Source: an uncultured Blautia sp. (GTDB lineage Bacteria; Bacillota; Clostridia; Lachnospirales; Lachnospiraceae). From it: a stretch of DNA of 62,963 nt. A program made the position numbers and the translations under genes. The notes beneath the pieces were generated by a model. It was not told the DNA's origin, ran no database searches, and saw nothing but the letters and a program-made list of their open reading frames with translations. Shown piece after piece: positions 7,998 to 16,493 of the stretch. Numbering within the stretch: position 1 is the first letter of the stretch; each line of letters starts with the position of its first letter. The stretch spans positions 1 to 62,963 of the forward strand of contig CATXEA010000020.1 of the NCBI GenBank assembly GCA_958367245.1, written 5' to 3'.

Positions 7998-8025
7998 ATT
8001 ATAATACGATTGAAAAAAACTGCAA
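7998..8025 (-). promoter_or_regulatory. sigma-A-type promoter of the acylation operon
   Basis: On the minus strand, -35 TTGCAG (8025-8020) and a perfect -10 TATAAT (8003-7998) with 16-bp spacing, 57 nt upstream of the TTG start of the SGNH gene. Confidence 0.75.
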
Positions 8026-8076
8026 CACTAAAATAAGAAGAAACAGGCAACAAAAAATATAGACGAAGGAGTGAAA

Positions 8077-8988
8077 ATGGCGTATACTGTGAGCAAAAGG
8101 AGAGGAGGCAGTAAATTGGGAAAAAAGATATCAGATTTTTTGAAAAGTGAGATTATTTCGGCGGTTTTTTATATGGTATTCGGGCTCTGCCTGATACTGA
8201 TTCCGGAGCAGACGATACATATAATCTGTAAGATTATATTTGGCGTGGTGATGATAGGAGCCGGAATCTACCATATCTGGATTTATGCAGGAGAAAAGGA
8301 AAAAGCCACAATCCTTGATTTATTTACCGGTGTTATCGTGCTGGTGCTGGGCGGCTTTTTATTCTTTACACCGCAGATTATTGTGAAGATTCTTCCATAT
8401 CTTCTGGGAGCCTTCGTTCTGGTTGATAATATCTGGATGCTGAAGGGTTCCTGGAAGCTGAAAAAGCTTGGAAATCCAAACTGGAAAGCTCTGCTTATCG
8501 GAAGCGCAGGCTTCGCAGTGCTTGGAATTATCATTATGGTGTATCCGTTTGCAAAAATTACAGCTACCGTTTTATTTGCGGGCTGTGTGATGCTGGCAGA
8601 CGGACTGGGCGATATGGTGTTTCTGTATCTTCTGAAAAGTGGAATGAAGAAAGGAAGCATTGCGCCTGACAAGGGCGGCGATGAAATCCCGAAAGAGGAC
8701 AGGGAGCCAAAAGAAAAGAAGAAATTTAAAGACTTGTTTGACAGAGCAAAAAAAGAAGAAGTGACGACAGATTCTGAGATTGACGAAGGAGAAAACGAGG
8801 ACGAGCTGGAAAATGAAGTTATTATAAACGGTCGTTGGAAAGCTGCGCCGGAGGAAGTTTCTGAAACAGGGCAAACTCCCGAAAAGGAGGAAATATTGCC
8901 AAAGGAGGAAGCTTTGCCAGAGGAGGAAGCTTCTGTTGAGAAAGTTGAAGAAGAACAGGAGGAAGTTCTGGAGGAGTGGAAAGACTGA
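8077..8988 (+). CDS. DUF308 / HdeD-like membrane protein with acidic tail
   Basis: About 303 aa from the ATG at 8077 (GAAGGAG 5 nt upstream). A TTG at 8116 with AGAGGAGG 7 nt upstream could also be the start. Six hydrophobic helices fill residues about 20-190, in the repeated pattern of DUF308 (HdeD) proteins. The last 100 residues are cytoplasmic and very rich in Glu and Lys, ending in repeats of the type P-K/E-E-E-A. Those repeats are encoded by three imperfect 18-bp tandem units at 8878-8931. HdeD relates to acid resistance in enterobacteria, but in Clostridia the role is unknown. Transcribed divergently from the acylation operon. Confidence 0.8.
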   Translation: MAYTVSKRRGGSKLGKKISDFLKSEIISAVFYMVFGLCLILIPEQTIHIICKIIFGVVMIGAGIYHIWIYAGEKEKATILDLFTGVIVLVLGGFLFFTPQIIVKILPYLLGAFVLVDNIWMLKGSWKLKKLGNPNWKALLIGSAGFAVLGIIIMVYPFAKITATVLFAGCVMLADGLGDMVFLYLLKSGMKKGSIAPDKGGDEIPKEDREPKEKKKFKDLFDRAKKEEVTTDSEIDEGENEDELENEVIINGRWKAAPEEVSETGQTPEKEEILPKEEALPEEEASVEKVEEEQEEVLEEWKD

Positions 8989-9009
8989 GCCCCGGACTAA
9001 ATAGAATTT

Positions 9010-9774
9010 ATGTCAGGCAAAAATAAAATTACAGTAATGAATTTTTCCGGAATTTACAGGAAAGAACAGTTCAGTGAGGAGGCAGACTGGTTAGATGTCT
9101 CAGATATTCCCGGAACCAACTGTTATTGTGATGAGGAGGCATTTGGCGAGATTCTCAAACGTATTGCAGAATTTCCGGCGGAAGGAATCCACTTTATTGA
9201 TTCCGGAAATTATCATTATATGAGCCGGATCTGGCTGGAAAAAATAACAGAGCCTGTGACGCTGGTTGTTTTTGATAATCACACGGATATGCAGCCTCCG
9301 GCATTCGGCGGACTTTTGTCCTGCGGGGGATGGATAGAAGCTGCGCTTACGGAGATTCCCCTGCTTCAGAGAGTTATTCTGATCGGTCCTGACGAGGAGG
9401 CTTTTTTTCAGGCGGAGCCGGAGCTTAGGGAAAGGACGGATTTTCTTTCAAGAGAGAGGCTTAGAGCAATGACTGAAGAGCAGAGAGCGGAATTTCTTGA
9501 GGAGAAGATAAAAGAGAGCAGCGGAGCGCTTTATATCTCGGTAGATAAGGATATTCTCTGTCCGGAAGAGGCGGACACATCTTGGAGTCAGGGAGATTTG
9601 ACGCTTTCGGAGCTTCTGGAAATGCTGCAGACGGTTCTTAAGTGTGGAGAAGCCTTAGGGAAAGAGATTGTCGGTGTGGATATCTGCGGAGAAAGCGAAG
9701 CCAGCGATAACAGGGAAGAAAATATTAAGGCGAACAGAGCGCTTATAAAATGTCTGAATGAGACGAAATATTAA
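9010..9774 (+). CDS. arginase/agmatinase-fold protein, diverged
   Basis: 254 aa, shorter than classical arginases (about 300). The metal-binding motifs are recognisable but altered: a GNYHY segment near residue 70 in place of GGDHS, VFDNHTDM near 90 in place of DAHxD, and SVDKDIL near 178 in place of SxDxDxxDP, where the usual final DP is lost. A later GVDICGE resembles the family's conserved E/D segment. A binuclear metal site is therefore plausible, but substrate identity (arginine, agmatine, formiminoglutamate or other) cannot be read. The ribosome-binding site is weak. It starts 21 nt after the DUF308 gene and ends 15 nt before lgt. Confidence 0.75.
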   Translation: MSGKNKITVMNFSGIYRKEQFSEEADWLDVSDIPGTNCYCDEEAFGEILKRIAEFPAEGIHFIDSGNYHYMSRIWLEKITEPVTLVVFDNHTDMQPPAFGGLLSCGGWIEAALTEIPLLQRVILIGPDEEAFFQAEPELRERTDFLSRERLRAMTEEQRAEFLEEKIKESSGALYISVDKDILCPEEADTSWSQGDLTLSELLEMLQTVLKCGEALGKEIVGVDICGESEASDNREENIKANRALIKCLNETKY

Positions 9775-9789
9775 ACAGGATGGAATTAT

Positions 9790-10554
9790 ATGAAAAATGA
9801 GTTATTTACAATAGGGCCTTTTACCATATACGGGTATGGGCTTATGATTGCGCTGGGTATTCTGGCTGCCTATGTAACGGCAGAATACAGGGCAAAGAAG
9901 CTCAGACTTGCGAGCGACCATATTTTTTATCTGGTAATCTGGTGTGTGCTGGGCGGTTTCCTCTGCTCCAAGCTTTTATTCTGGATTACAGAATGGAAAC
10001 AGTTTATAGAAAATCCCATGTTTTTTATCAGGACACTGGGAGATGGATTCGTAGTGTTTGGAGGAATCATCGGAGGAATCCTTTTCGGGTATCTTTATTG
10101 CAGAAAGACAGGGCTTGATTTCTGGGAGTATTTTGACCTGGTGATTCCTTCTGTGGCATTGGCTCAGGGATTTGGCCGTATTGGCTGTTTTCTTGCAGGA
10201 TGCTGTTACGGAAAGGAGACGCAGTGCGCGCTTTCTGTTACATTTCAGGACTCCGGATTTGCGCCAAATGGAGTGCCTCTGATTCCGACGCAAATTTATT
10301 CCAGTATTCTTGATTTTCTGCATTTTTTTGTGCTTCTGTACATTGCCCGACACAGGAAGGCAAAGGGAGAGGTGGCGGCATGTTACCTGATTTTTTACAG
10401 TGTGGGACGTTTTATTCTGGAGTTCTTCCGCGGCGATATTGCCAGAGGCAGCGTGGGAATTCTGTCCACCTCCCAGTTTATCGGTATTTTTACAGGTCTG
10501 GCAGGAATCGCTCTGCTGATATTTGTCCGGAGAAGGAATAAAGAGCAGGGATAG
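9790..10554 (+). CDS. lgt: prolipoprotein diacylglyceryl transferase
   Basis: 254 aa, polytopic, with seven membrane helices expected. It transfers diacylglycerol from phosphatidylglycerol to the lipobox cysteine of prolipoproteins, before signal peptidase II acts. Family features: the N-terminal YGYGLMIALGILAAY, the catalytic-core signature ALAQGFGRIGCFLAGCCYGKE, and near the C terminus GRFILEFFRGD. Clostridial Lgt proteins often carry the GCFLAGCCYG variant of the Lgt signature. The ATG at 9790 follows AGGATGGA. A lipoprotein substrate with a clear lipobox is encoded later in the window (61036-62700). Confidence 0.94.
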   Translation: MKNELFTIGPFTIYGYGLMIALGILAAYVTAEYRAKKLRLASDHIFYLVIWCVLGGFLCSKLLFWITEWKQFIENPMFFIRTLGDGFVVFGGIIGGILFGYLYCRKTGLDFWEYFDLVIPSVALAQGFGRIGCFLAGCCYGKETQCALSVTFQDSGFAPNGVPLIPTQIYSSILDFLHFFVLLYIARHRKAKGEVAACYLIFYSVGRFILEFFRGDIARGSVGILSTSQFIGIFTGLAGIALLIFVRRRNKEQG

Positions 10555-10629
10555 CAGGGCTGTCTTTGAAAGAATAAATGCATGTTTTGGGCATAGTCTG
10601 ATACAAAGAGATTTTGTGAGGTACAGCCT

Positions 10630-12369
10630 ATGCTTCGACAGGAAGATTATGAGATAAATGCACAGCAAATCCCCGAAGCATCCGGTCAGGAAACCGTTCC
10701 TGCGCAGGATGAGGACTTCGGGGATTTTATTGTAAAATACGTCAGAAATACGGATGAACCGCCAAATCTTGTGGAAGGGGCATCGTTTCAGCCAATCAAT
10801 GAATTTTTCGGTGTAATTTATGTACCCCTGAATGAAATTGGAGAACTGCAGATTAACAGTTATTTTTATAATTCCATACCAAAATGCTATACCTATATGG
10901 ATTTGGAAAGTCTTAATGCTTCCGGGGTGACAAGACTTCACAATCATCCGTATCTGAATCTGCGGGGAAGCAAAACCGCAGTAGCGATAATAGATTCGGG
11001 AATTTCATATGAAAATCCTCTGTTTCTGGACAGCGGCGGTTTTACGAGAATTGCGTATTTGTGGGACCAGACTCTGGAGGGAGAGCCGGGAGGAGAAGTA
11101 CCATATGGAAGGCTTTTCACGAGAGAGGATATTAACCGGGCATTAAAGAGCAGTTCGCCTCTTGAGATTGTGCCGAGTACAGATACCAACGGTCATGGGA
11201 CGTCTCTTGCCGGAATTGCTGCAGGAAATCTTAATGCCGGGGAAAATTTTTGCGGGGCAGCGCCGGAGGCATCTCTGATAGTTGTGAAATTAAAGCCTGC
11301 GAAAAGGTATTTGAAGGAGTTCTATCTTTATCCGGCAGACACAGAGATTTTTCAAGAAAACGATATTATGCTGGGGATTGCTTATGCCTTGAAATGGGGA
11401 AGAAGGCTGGAAATGCCCCTGTCAGTCTGTCTTGGTCTTGGAACGAGCCAGGGCGCTCATATGGGCGAAAGTCCTCTGAGTCAGTATATAGACTATACGG
11501 CAGGCTTTTCCCAGGTATCTGTTTCTGTGGCTGCAGGAAACGAAGGGGCTACAAGACATCATTTCAGCCGGGAACTGGGACCTTCAAAGACCAGTGAAAC
11601 AGCAGAGCTTAAAGTGGGAGAAAATGAGCCGGGATTCACGTTGGAGTTCTGGGGGTCGCCTCTGGAAGAATATGAGCTTTCCATCCAGTCTCCTACAGGT
11701 GAAACTTTAAATATCAGCAGTTCCCTTGGAGCCGGAACGCAGGCTCTTTCCTTTGTGTTTGTGGAAACAATGGTGCTGGTAAATTATGTGTCCATTGAGC
11801 GGCAGACAGGGAGTACGCTTGTATATTTTCGTTTTTTTCATCCGGCAGCAGGAATATGGAAAATTACAGTTACTGTACAGGATGGCAGCAGTTCCGGCTT
11901 TCATATGTGGCTTCCTGTAACAGGGCTTATCTCTCCGGAAACATATTTTCTGGAAGCATCGCCCTATAATACAGTTACGTCTCCGGGCGATTCCATAGAG
12001 AGTATTACGGCTACTGCGTATCAGTATCGGGATAATAGTCTTTATCTTCAGGCTGGCCGAGGTTTCAGACCGGATGGCGGGATTACGCCGGACCTTGCGG
12101 CTCCCGGAGTTGAACTGCTTGTTCCTCTTCTGAGAGGTGGATTTGGAACAGCCTCCGGAACAAGTCTTTCTGCGGCTCTGACGGCAGGAGTGGCGGCTCT
12201 TCTGTTTGAATGGGCAGTTATTCGCGGAAATCAGCCTTATTTTACCGGTACAAACGTGAAGCATTATCTGGAGAGGGGAGCGAGAAGGGAGGAGAGAATT
12301 TCATACCCGAACAGAGAGTGGGGATATGGAAGATTGGACCTTTATCATACATTCGAATTACTAAGTTAA
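10630..12369 (+). CDS. S8 subtilisin-like serine protease, Csp-like
   Basis: 579 aa. The catalytic triad is complete: Asp122 in VAIIDSGI, His189 in TNGHGTSLAGIAAG, and Ser512 in SGTSLSAALTAGVAALL. There is an N-terminal prodomain of about 100 residues. A beta-rich insert of roughly residues 325-445 sits between the His and Ser parts, like the jelly-roll domain of clostridial Csp germination proteases. No signal peptide is visible, which also fits Csp proteins, which are made in the mother cell. Csp proteases activate the cortex lysin SleC during germination; assignment to that role is inference from architecture, since no sleC or cspC neighbour is present. The ATG at 10630 has GTGAGGT upstream. 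Confidence 0.88.
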   Translation: MLRQEDYEINAQQIPEASGQETVPAQDEDFGDFIVKYVRNTDEPPNLVEGASFQPINEFFGVIYVPLNEIGELQINSYFYNSIPKCYTYMDLESLNASGVTRLHNHPYLNLRGSKTAVAIIDSGISYENPLFLDSGGFTRIAYLWDQTLEGEPGGEVPYGRLFTREDINRALKSSSPLEIVPSTDTNGHGTSLAGIAAGNLNAGENFCGAAPEASLIVVKLKPAKRYLKEFYLYPADTEIFQENDIMLGIAYALKWGRRLEMPLSVCLGLGTSQGAHMGESPLSQYIDYTAGFSQVSVSVAAGNEGATRHHFSRELGPSKTSETAELKVGENEPGFTLEFWGSPLEEYELSIQSPTGETLNISSSLGAGTQALSFVFVETMVLVNYVSIERQTGSTLVYFRFFHPAAGIWKITVTVQDGSSSGFHMWLPVTGLISPETYFLEASPYNTVTSPGDSIESITATAYQYRDNSLYLQAGRGFRPDGGITPDLAAPGVELLVPLLRGGFGTASGTSLSAALTAGVAALLFEWAVIRGNQPYFTGTNVKHYLERGARREERISYPNREWGYGRLDLYHTFELLS

Positions 12370-12432
12370 ATTTGCCAAAAATACAGGTATAAAATTGTTA
12401 AAAATCATGGCAAAAATATTTAGGCAGACTAA

Positions 12433-12461
12433 TTGTTTTTGCAAAAATGATTTGATATAAT
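12433..12461 (+). promoter_or_regulatory. sigma-A promoter of the NCS2 permease
   Basis: TTGTTT (12433-12438), 17-bp spacer, perfect TATAAT (12456-12461), 78 nt before the permease start. No purine-riboswitch core is visible in the leader. Confidence 0.8.
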
Positions 12462-12494
12462 AGTAGATAACTTAAAGAGAAAAGAAGGTGGCAG

Positions 12495-12542
12495 ATGAAA
12501 GCGAAAGGTCTGCCGTCATGTTCTGAAGGAGGTAAGATATGA
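12495..12542 (+). CDS. possible 15-codon leader ORF upstream of the permease
   Basis: ATG at 12495 with GAAGG about 6 nt upstream encodes MKAKGLPSCSEGGKI and stops at a TGA that overlaps the permease ATG by two bases (ATGA). The permease's own GAAGGAGG lies inside this small frame. The arrangement suggests translational coupling or attenuation, but such a short ORF could arise by chance. Confidence 0.35.
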   Translation: MKAKGLPSCSEGGKI

Positions 12543-13930
12543 AAAGAGGAAGCATCTTTGAAATGGATGGGATTCCGCGGTTTGGCGAAGCTCTTCCGCT
12601 GGCCATGCAGCATGTTGTGGCGATGATTGTCGGCTGCGTGACCCCGGCAATCATTGTGGCAGGAGCAGTTCCCGGAGGGATGGACAGTAAGGAACAGGTT
12701 ATTCTGATTCAGTCGGCTCTTGTGATTGCAGCGCTTTCTACTCTGCTTCAGCTTTTTCCTATTGGGAAAAAAGGCGGTTTTATGCTGGGTTCCGGCTTAC
12801 CGATTATCATGGGGGTAAGCTTTGCCTATGTACCGAGTATGCAGGCGATTGCAGCAGAGTACGGAATTGCCGCTATTTTTGGAGCGGAAATTGTCGGAGG
12901 AATTGTAGCGGTTATTATGGGAATTCTTGTGAAGCAGATTCGGGTATTCTTTCCTCCTCTGATTACGGGAACAGTAGTATTTACAATCGGTCTTTCTCTT
13001 TATCCGACAGCGATCAATTATATGGCAGGCGGTGTGGGAAGCCCTGATTATGGTTCATGGCAGAACTGGCTGGTTGCATTTTTTACTCTGGCAGTAGTAA
13101 CTGCTCTGAATCATTTCGGAAAAGGAATCTGGAAGCTGGCTTCCATTCTTATTGGTATCATGGCAGGATATCTGGTAGCAATTCCCTTTGGAATGGTGGA
13201 TCTTTCCAGCGTGGGAGAAGCCGGAATCGTGCAGATTCCGTCACTGATGCACTTTGGAGTGAAATTTGAAGCCTCTTCCTGTGTGGCGATTGGTATTCTT
13301 TTTGCTATCAACTCCATTCAGGCGATTGGCGATTATTCTGCGACTACTATCGGTGCAATGGACCGTACACCGAAAGATCAGGAGCTGCAGAGCGGTATTG
13401 CCGCATATGGACTTTCTAATATAGTGGGAGCGCTGTTCGGCGGTCTTCCTACAGCCACATTCAGTCAGAATGTCGGTATTGTTACAACTACAAAGGTAAT
13501 CAACAGATGGGTATTGGGACTTGCGGCTCTGCTTCTTGGAACAGCGGGAATTGTTCCTAAATTTTCCGCAATCCTGACTACAATTCCGCAGTGCGTACTG
13601 GGAGGCGCTACAGTATCTGTTTTTGCGTCGATTGCGATGACAGGTATGAAGCTGGTTTCTTCTGCGGAGATGGATTACCGCAACTCTTCGATTGTAGGAC
13701 TTGCAGCAGCTCTTGGAATGGGCGTGTCTCAGGCTACAGCAGCCCTTGCTACATTTCCTGCATGGGTAACAACTATTTTTGGCAAATCTCCGGTAGTTCT
13801 GGCAACAATTATTGCAGTTCTTCTCAATATTATCCTTCCGAAATCACGGGATGAAAAAAGGGAAGAGGCAAAAAAAAAGAAACAGATAAAAAAGAAACTG
13901 GAAGAAGACCATAAAGAATTTGGAAATTAA
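12539..13930 (+). CDS. NCS2 family xanthine/uracil permease
   Basis: 463 aa with 12-14 membrane helices. The NCS2 family features are the N-terminal AMQHVVAMIVGCVTPAI, the motif around FSQNVGIVTTTKVINRW (the NAT-type signature with Gln-Asn), and GDYSATTIGAMDRTP in the substrate region (TM8). It imports a purine or uracil base with protons or sodium. The residues do not let me separate xanthine/hypoxanthine/uric acid from uracil, although the length and C-terminal Lys-rich tail fit the xanthine-permease subgroup. Strong GAAGGAGG ribosome-binding site; own promoter at 12433; terminators at 13934-13989. Confidence 0.9.
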   Translation: MKRGSIFEMDGIPRFGEALPLAMQHVVAMIVGCVTPAIIVAGAVPGGMDSKEQVILIQSALVIAALSTLLQLFPIGKKGGFMLGSGLPIIMGVSFAYVPSMQAIAAEYGIAAIFGAEIVGGIVAVIMGILVKQIRVFFPPLITGTVVFTIGLSLYPTAINYMAGGVGSPDYGSWQNWLVAFFTLAVVTALNHFGKGIWKLASILIGIMAGYLVAIPFGMVDLSSVGEAGIVQIPSLMHFGVKFEASSCVAIGILFAINSIQAIGDYSATTIGAMDRTPKDQELQSGIAAYGLSNIVGALFGGLPTATFSQNVGIVTTTKVINRWVLGLAALLLGTAGIVPKFSAILTTIPQCVLGGATVSVFASIAMTGMKLVSSAEMDYRNSSIVGLAAALGMGVSQATAALATFPAWVTTIFGKSPVVLATIIAVLLNIILPKSRDEKREEAKKKKQIKKKLEEDHKEFGN

Positions 13931-13933
13931 AAA

Positions 13934-13989
13934 CCTCCCCGGTATTCGGGGAGGCGTTACAGTAAAGCTCCCTATCCAGAGGGAGCTTT
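13934..13989. terminator. double terminator between convergent permease and PFK genes
   Basis: Two hairpins in a row: CCTCCCCG (13934-13941) / CGGGGAGG (13947-13954), then AAAGCTCCCT (13964-13973) / AGGGAGCTTT (13980-13989) followed by T5. The second is bordered by A and T and can stop both strands. Confidence 0.85.
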
Positions 13990-13992
13990 TTA

Positions 13993-15225
13993 TTATTTAC
14001 GGTAAACGAAGGCAGGAAGACCGTCCGCACCCATCGGAACATCTGCTTTGCCCTGAATCAGAGGACGGGCATAGGAGATGAACTCGTCTGTTACATCGGA
14101 GCCGTCTTCGGAAATCCATTCCAATGGAACTGTTTTTTCTTCATTGCAGATGAGATTGACATCTTCAAGACCGCATTCCATCTTGTAATTGCCGTTCTCA
14201 TCTTCTGTGCGGACAAAAGATACCATCTTTCCGGTTACACCGTTAAGAGCAGCTTTTACACCGAAAACTCCGGCTGCAACAGCTTCATCCCTATCTGTGG
14301 CAGAAAGCATGGAAGCAGAGCAGCGCTGGCTGACATTGAGCTCAACAGAACGCGCCTTAACGCCAAGTCGGTTACGGACAAGATTCTCAAGATATTTGCC
14401 GCAGCCTGCGAGCATTTTGTGACCGAAGCTGTCAGTACCTACAGAATTGTCATATTCGCAGATAAAAGTGCCGTCTGCATCGTGGATGCCCTCGGAAACA
14501 CAGACAATGACATTGCAGTTTTTCTCAAAGGCTGCTTCTACTTTGGCAAGGAAAGCTTCCTGGTCAAAGGCTGTTTCCGGAAGGTAGATGAGAAGAGGAT
14601 TGTCGCCGGTATATTTGCGCGCAAGGGCAGAGGCGGCGGTAAGCCATCCTGCGTGACGACCCATAATCTCAACAATCGTTACAGATTTCTTCTCGTAAAC
14701 ATTGGCGTCCAGAGTGATTTCGCGGACAGTGGAGGCAACGTATTTCGCAGCGCTTCCGAAGCCCGGAGTATGGTCTGTGTGTACAAGGTCATTGTCAATG
14801 GTCTTTGGCTCTCCGATGACGCGGATATCGCTGCCGATTTTCTCCGCATAGCGGGAAAGCTTGCTGACTGTATCCATAGAATCATTTCCGCCGATATAGA
14901 AGAACCAGCCAATGTTCATTTCTTCAAATTTCTTAAAGAGTTCCGGATAAACAGGATCTTCCAGAGATTCCGGAAGCTTATAGCGGCAGGAACCAAGGTA
15001 TGCGCCCGGAGTATGCTTCAGATAAGAAAGCTTTTCACCGGGAAGAGCCTCCTGGAAATCAAGAACGGTTCCGTTTAAAAATCCCTCGATACCGTTTACC
15101 ATACCGTAAACATGACCGATTTCCTCAGGGTGTCTAAGACCCTCTGAGACAACTCCGTAAAGGCTGCTGTTAATGACTGCAGTAGGACCGCCGGACTGAC
15201 CGACGATCAGATTTTTAACTGACAT
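13993..15225 (-). CDS. pfp: PPi-dependent 6-phosphofructokinase
   Basis: 410 aa from the ATG at 15225, with AGGAGG 9 nt upstream; the longer open frame adds 16 unlikely residues. Family A phosphofructokinase: VGQSGGPTAVINSSLYG at the N terminus, the active-site loop IGGNDSMDT, and EPKTIDNDL. The Asp that replaces the ATP-type Gly104 and the Lys that replaces Gly124 both indicate pyrophosphate rather than ATP as phosphoryl donor. The loop reads GGND where most relatives have GGDD. IMGRHAGW and the PxTAFDQE segment complete the active site. Reaction: fructose 6-phosphate + PPi to fructose 1,6-bisphosphate + Pi, reversible. Single gene, convergent with the permease. Confidence 0.92.
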   Translation of the reverse strand: MSVKNLIVGQSGGPTAVINSSLYGVVSEGLRHPEEIGHVYGMVNGIEGFLNGTVLDFQEALPGEKLSYLKHTPGAYLGSCRYKLPESLEDPVYPELFKKFEEMNIGWFFYIGGNDSMDTVSKLSRYAEKIGSDIRVIGEPKTIDNDLVHTDHTPGFGSAAKYVASTVREITLDANVYEKKSVTIVEIMGRHAGWLTAASALARKYTGDNPLLIYLPETAFDQEAFLAKVEAAFEKNCNVIVCVSEGIHDADGTFICEYDNSVGTDSFGHKMLAGCGKYLENLVRNRLGVKARSVELNVSQRCSASMLSATDRDEAVAAGVFGVKAALNGVTGKMVSFVRTEDENGNYKMECGLEDVNLICNEEKTVPLEWISEDGSDVTDEFISYARPLIQGKADVPMGADGLPAFVYRK

Positions 15226-15340
15226 ATAAAAATACCTCCTGGTGTTATGATTCATAAAAATTTTTTCTGACAATATTATACCAGAGAAATGTAAAAAAAG
15301 ATATTCAAGAAAACTATTTCGAAAAAAATCTAAATAGATA

Positions 15341-15392
15341 TTGATTTTTGCATGGGAAAATGCTACTATCTATTTAGAAATATTTCTAAATA
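15341..15392 (+). promoter_or_regulatory. promoter and palindromic operator of the SdpR/SdpI-like pair
   Basis: TTGATT (15341-15346), 17-bp spacer, TACTAT (15364-15369), then at once a perfect 22-bp palindrome at 15371-15392 with half-site TATTTAGAAAT. A related half-site (ATCTA/TAGAT, 15329-15340) precedes the -35. A repressor bound here would cover the start site, which fits autorepression by the ArsR-type product of the next gene. Confidence 0.8.
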
Positions 15393-15418
15393 CTATTAAA
15401 ACAGGAGGTGAGGTCAGG

Positions 15419-15697
15419 ATGGGATTTCAGGAAACCTTTAAAGCACTTGCAGATCCGGTGCGAAGGGAAATTCTGATTATGCTGAAAGAAGGAAGGATGT
15501 CCGCAGGTGAGATTGCAGGGCGGTTTGATATGACACAGGCTACGATTTCCTATCATCTGGCACAGTTAAAGAAAGCGAATCTGATTTATGAGACGAAATA
15601 TAAAAACTTTGTGTATTACGATGTAAATGTATCTGTATTTGAGGAAATCATGCTTTGGATGAAGCAATTTGGAGGAAAAAAAGATGAGAAAGCATAA
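15419..15697 (+). CDS. ArsR/SdpR-family autorepressor
   Basis: 92 aa from the ATG at 15419, behind AGGAGGTGAGG. Single winged-helix domain: LADPVRREILIMLKEGRMSAGEIAGRFDMTQATISYHLAQLKKANLI is the typical ArsR helix-turn-helix followed by the wing TKYKNFVYYDV. There are no metal-binding cysteines, which separates it from arsenic or cadmium sensors. The next gene encodes an SdpI-like membrane protein and overlaps by 14 bp, which is the SdpR-SdpI order of Bacillus. There SdpR represses its own operon until SdpI captures it in response to the SdpC toxin. No sdpC-like gene is seen here. Confidence 0.88.
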   Translation: MGFQETFKALADPVRREILIMLKEGRMSAGEIAGRFDMTQATISYHLAQLKKANLIYETKYKNFVYYDVNVSVFEEIMLWMKQFGGKKDEKA

Positions 15698-16310
15698 AAC
15701 AATGATTATTACGACATTAATCTGTCTGATTCCTATGATAGTGGCAGCGCTTGTTTATGACCGGCTTCCGGAGCAGATGGTAACGCACTGGGGGAATGAC
15801 GGACCGAACGGATATTCACCGAAAGCTTTTGCCTGTTTCGGACTCCCCGGAATTATGGTGGGACTGAACCTGCTTGTGTATTTTATGATGGAAAATGACC
15901 CGAAAAGGAAAAATTATTCTCACACCCTTCGTAAACTGATAGTATTTTTAATTCCTGTTCTGACGCTTGTAACTTCAGCAGTTACTATTGGCACAGGACT
16001 TGGGATTACCTTTCAGGTAAATCTTATTATGCCGGTTCTTGTCGGTATTATTTTAATTATTATCGGAAATTATCTTCCGAAATGTAAACAGAATTATACA
16101 ATGGGAATCAAATGTCCCTGGACGCTGAACAGCGAGGAAAACTGGAATAAAACGCATCATCTCGGCGGATATCTGATGATTATTGCAGGAATCCTTATGA
16201 TGTTCGGCGGGCTGTCGGATGTGACGCAGGTATTAGCCTTTGTGGGGGTTATTGCAGCGGCGCTTATCCCGTTTGGATATTCTTTCTGGCTTTATAAAAA
16301 AGGAATCTGA
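15684..16310 (+). CDS. SdpI-like / DUF1648 membrane protein
   Basis: 208 aa from the ATG at 15684, with GGAGG 8 nt upstream, inside the end of the repressor gene. Six membrane helices are expected. The N-terminal DUF1648 segment has RLPEQMVTHWGNDGPNGYSPK, and the C-terminal SdpI domain has IIIGNYLPKCKQNYTMGIKCPWTLNSEENWNKTHHLGG, both near-diagnostic. In Bacillus SdpI gives immunity to the SdpC killing factor and sequesters SdpR at the membrane. Here it could play an immunity or stress-signalling role with its own repressor; the signal is unknown. Terminator at 16322-16365. Confidence 0.9.
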   Translation: MRKHKTMIITTLICLIPMIVAALVYDRLPEQMVTHWGNDGPNGYSPKAFACFGLPGIMVGLNLLVYFMMENDPKRKNYSHTLRKLIVFLIPVLTLVTSAVTIGTGLGITFQVNLIMPVLVGIILIIIGNYLPKCKQNYTMGIKCPWTLNSEENWNKTHHLGGYLMIIAGILMMFGGLSDVTQVLAFVGVIAAALIPFGYSFWLYKKGI

Positions 16311-16321
16311 AAAATCAATAG

Positions 16322-16365
16322 AAAACGGCAAAGGCGGAAACATAAAATTCAGCCTTTGCCGTTTT
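16322..16365 (+). terminator. terminator of the SdpR/SdpI-like operon
   Basis: 14-bp inverted repeat AAAACGGCAAAGGC (16322-16335) / GCCTTTGCCGTTTT (16352-16365) followed by TT. Confidence 0.9.
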
Positions 16366-16493
16366 TTCGTGCAGCAAACGTAACAGCCATAATACAAAAA
16401 ATGCCTCAGAATCAATTATAATGGAAGAAATATAAGGTTGCAGGAATGCAGCGGTGGAATTATAATAAAACGTATAAAACAAGGAGGATGCTT

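Noticed and set aside
12370..12538. Purine riboswitch before the NCS2 permease
   Set aside because: No conserved purine-aptamer junction or loop-loop motif; only a promoter and a short leader ORF are visible.
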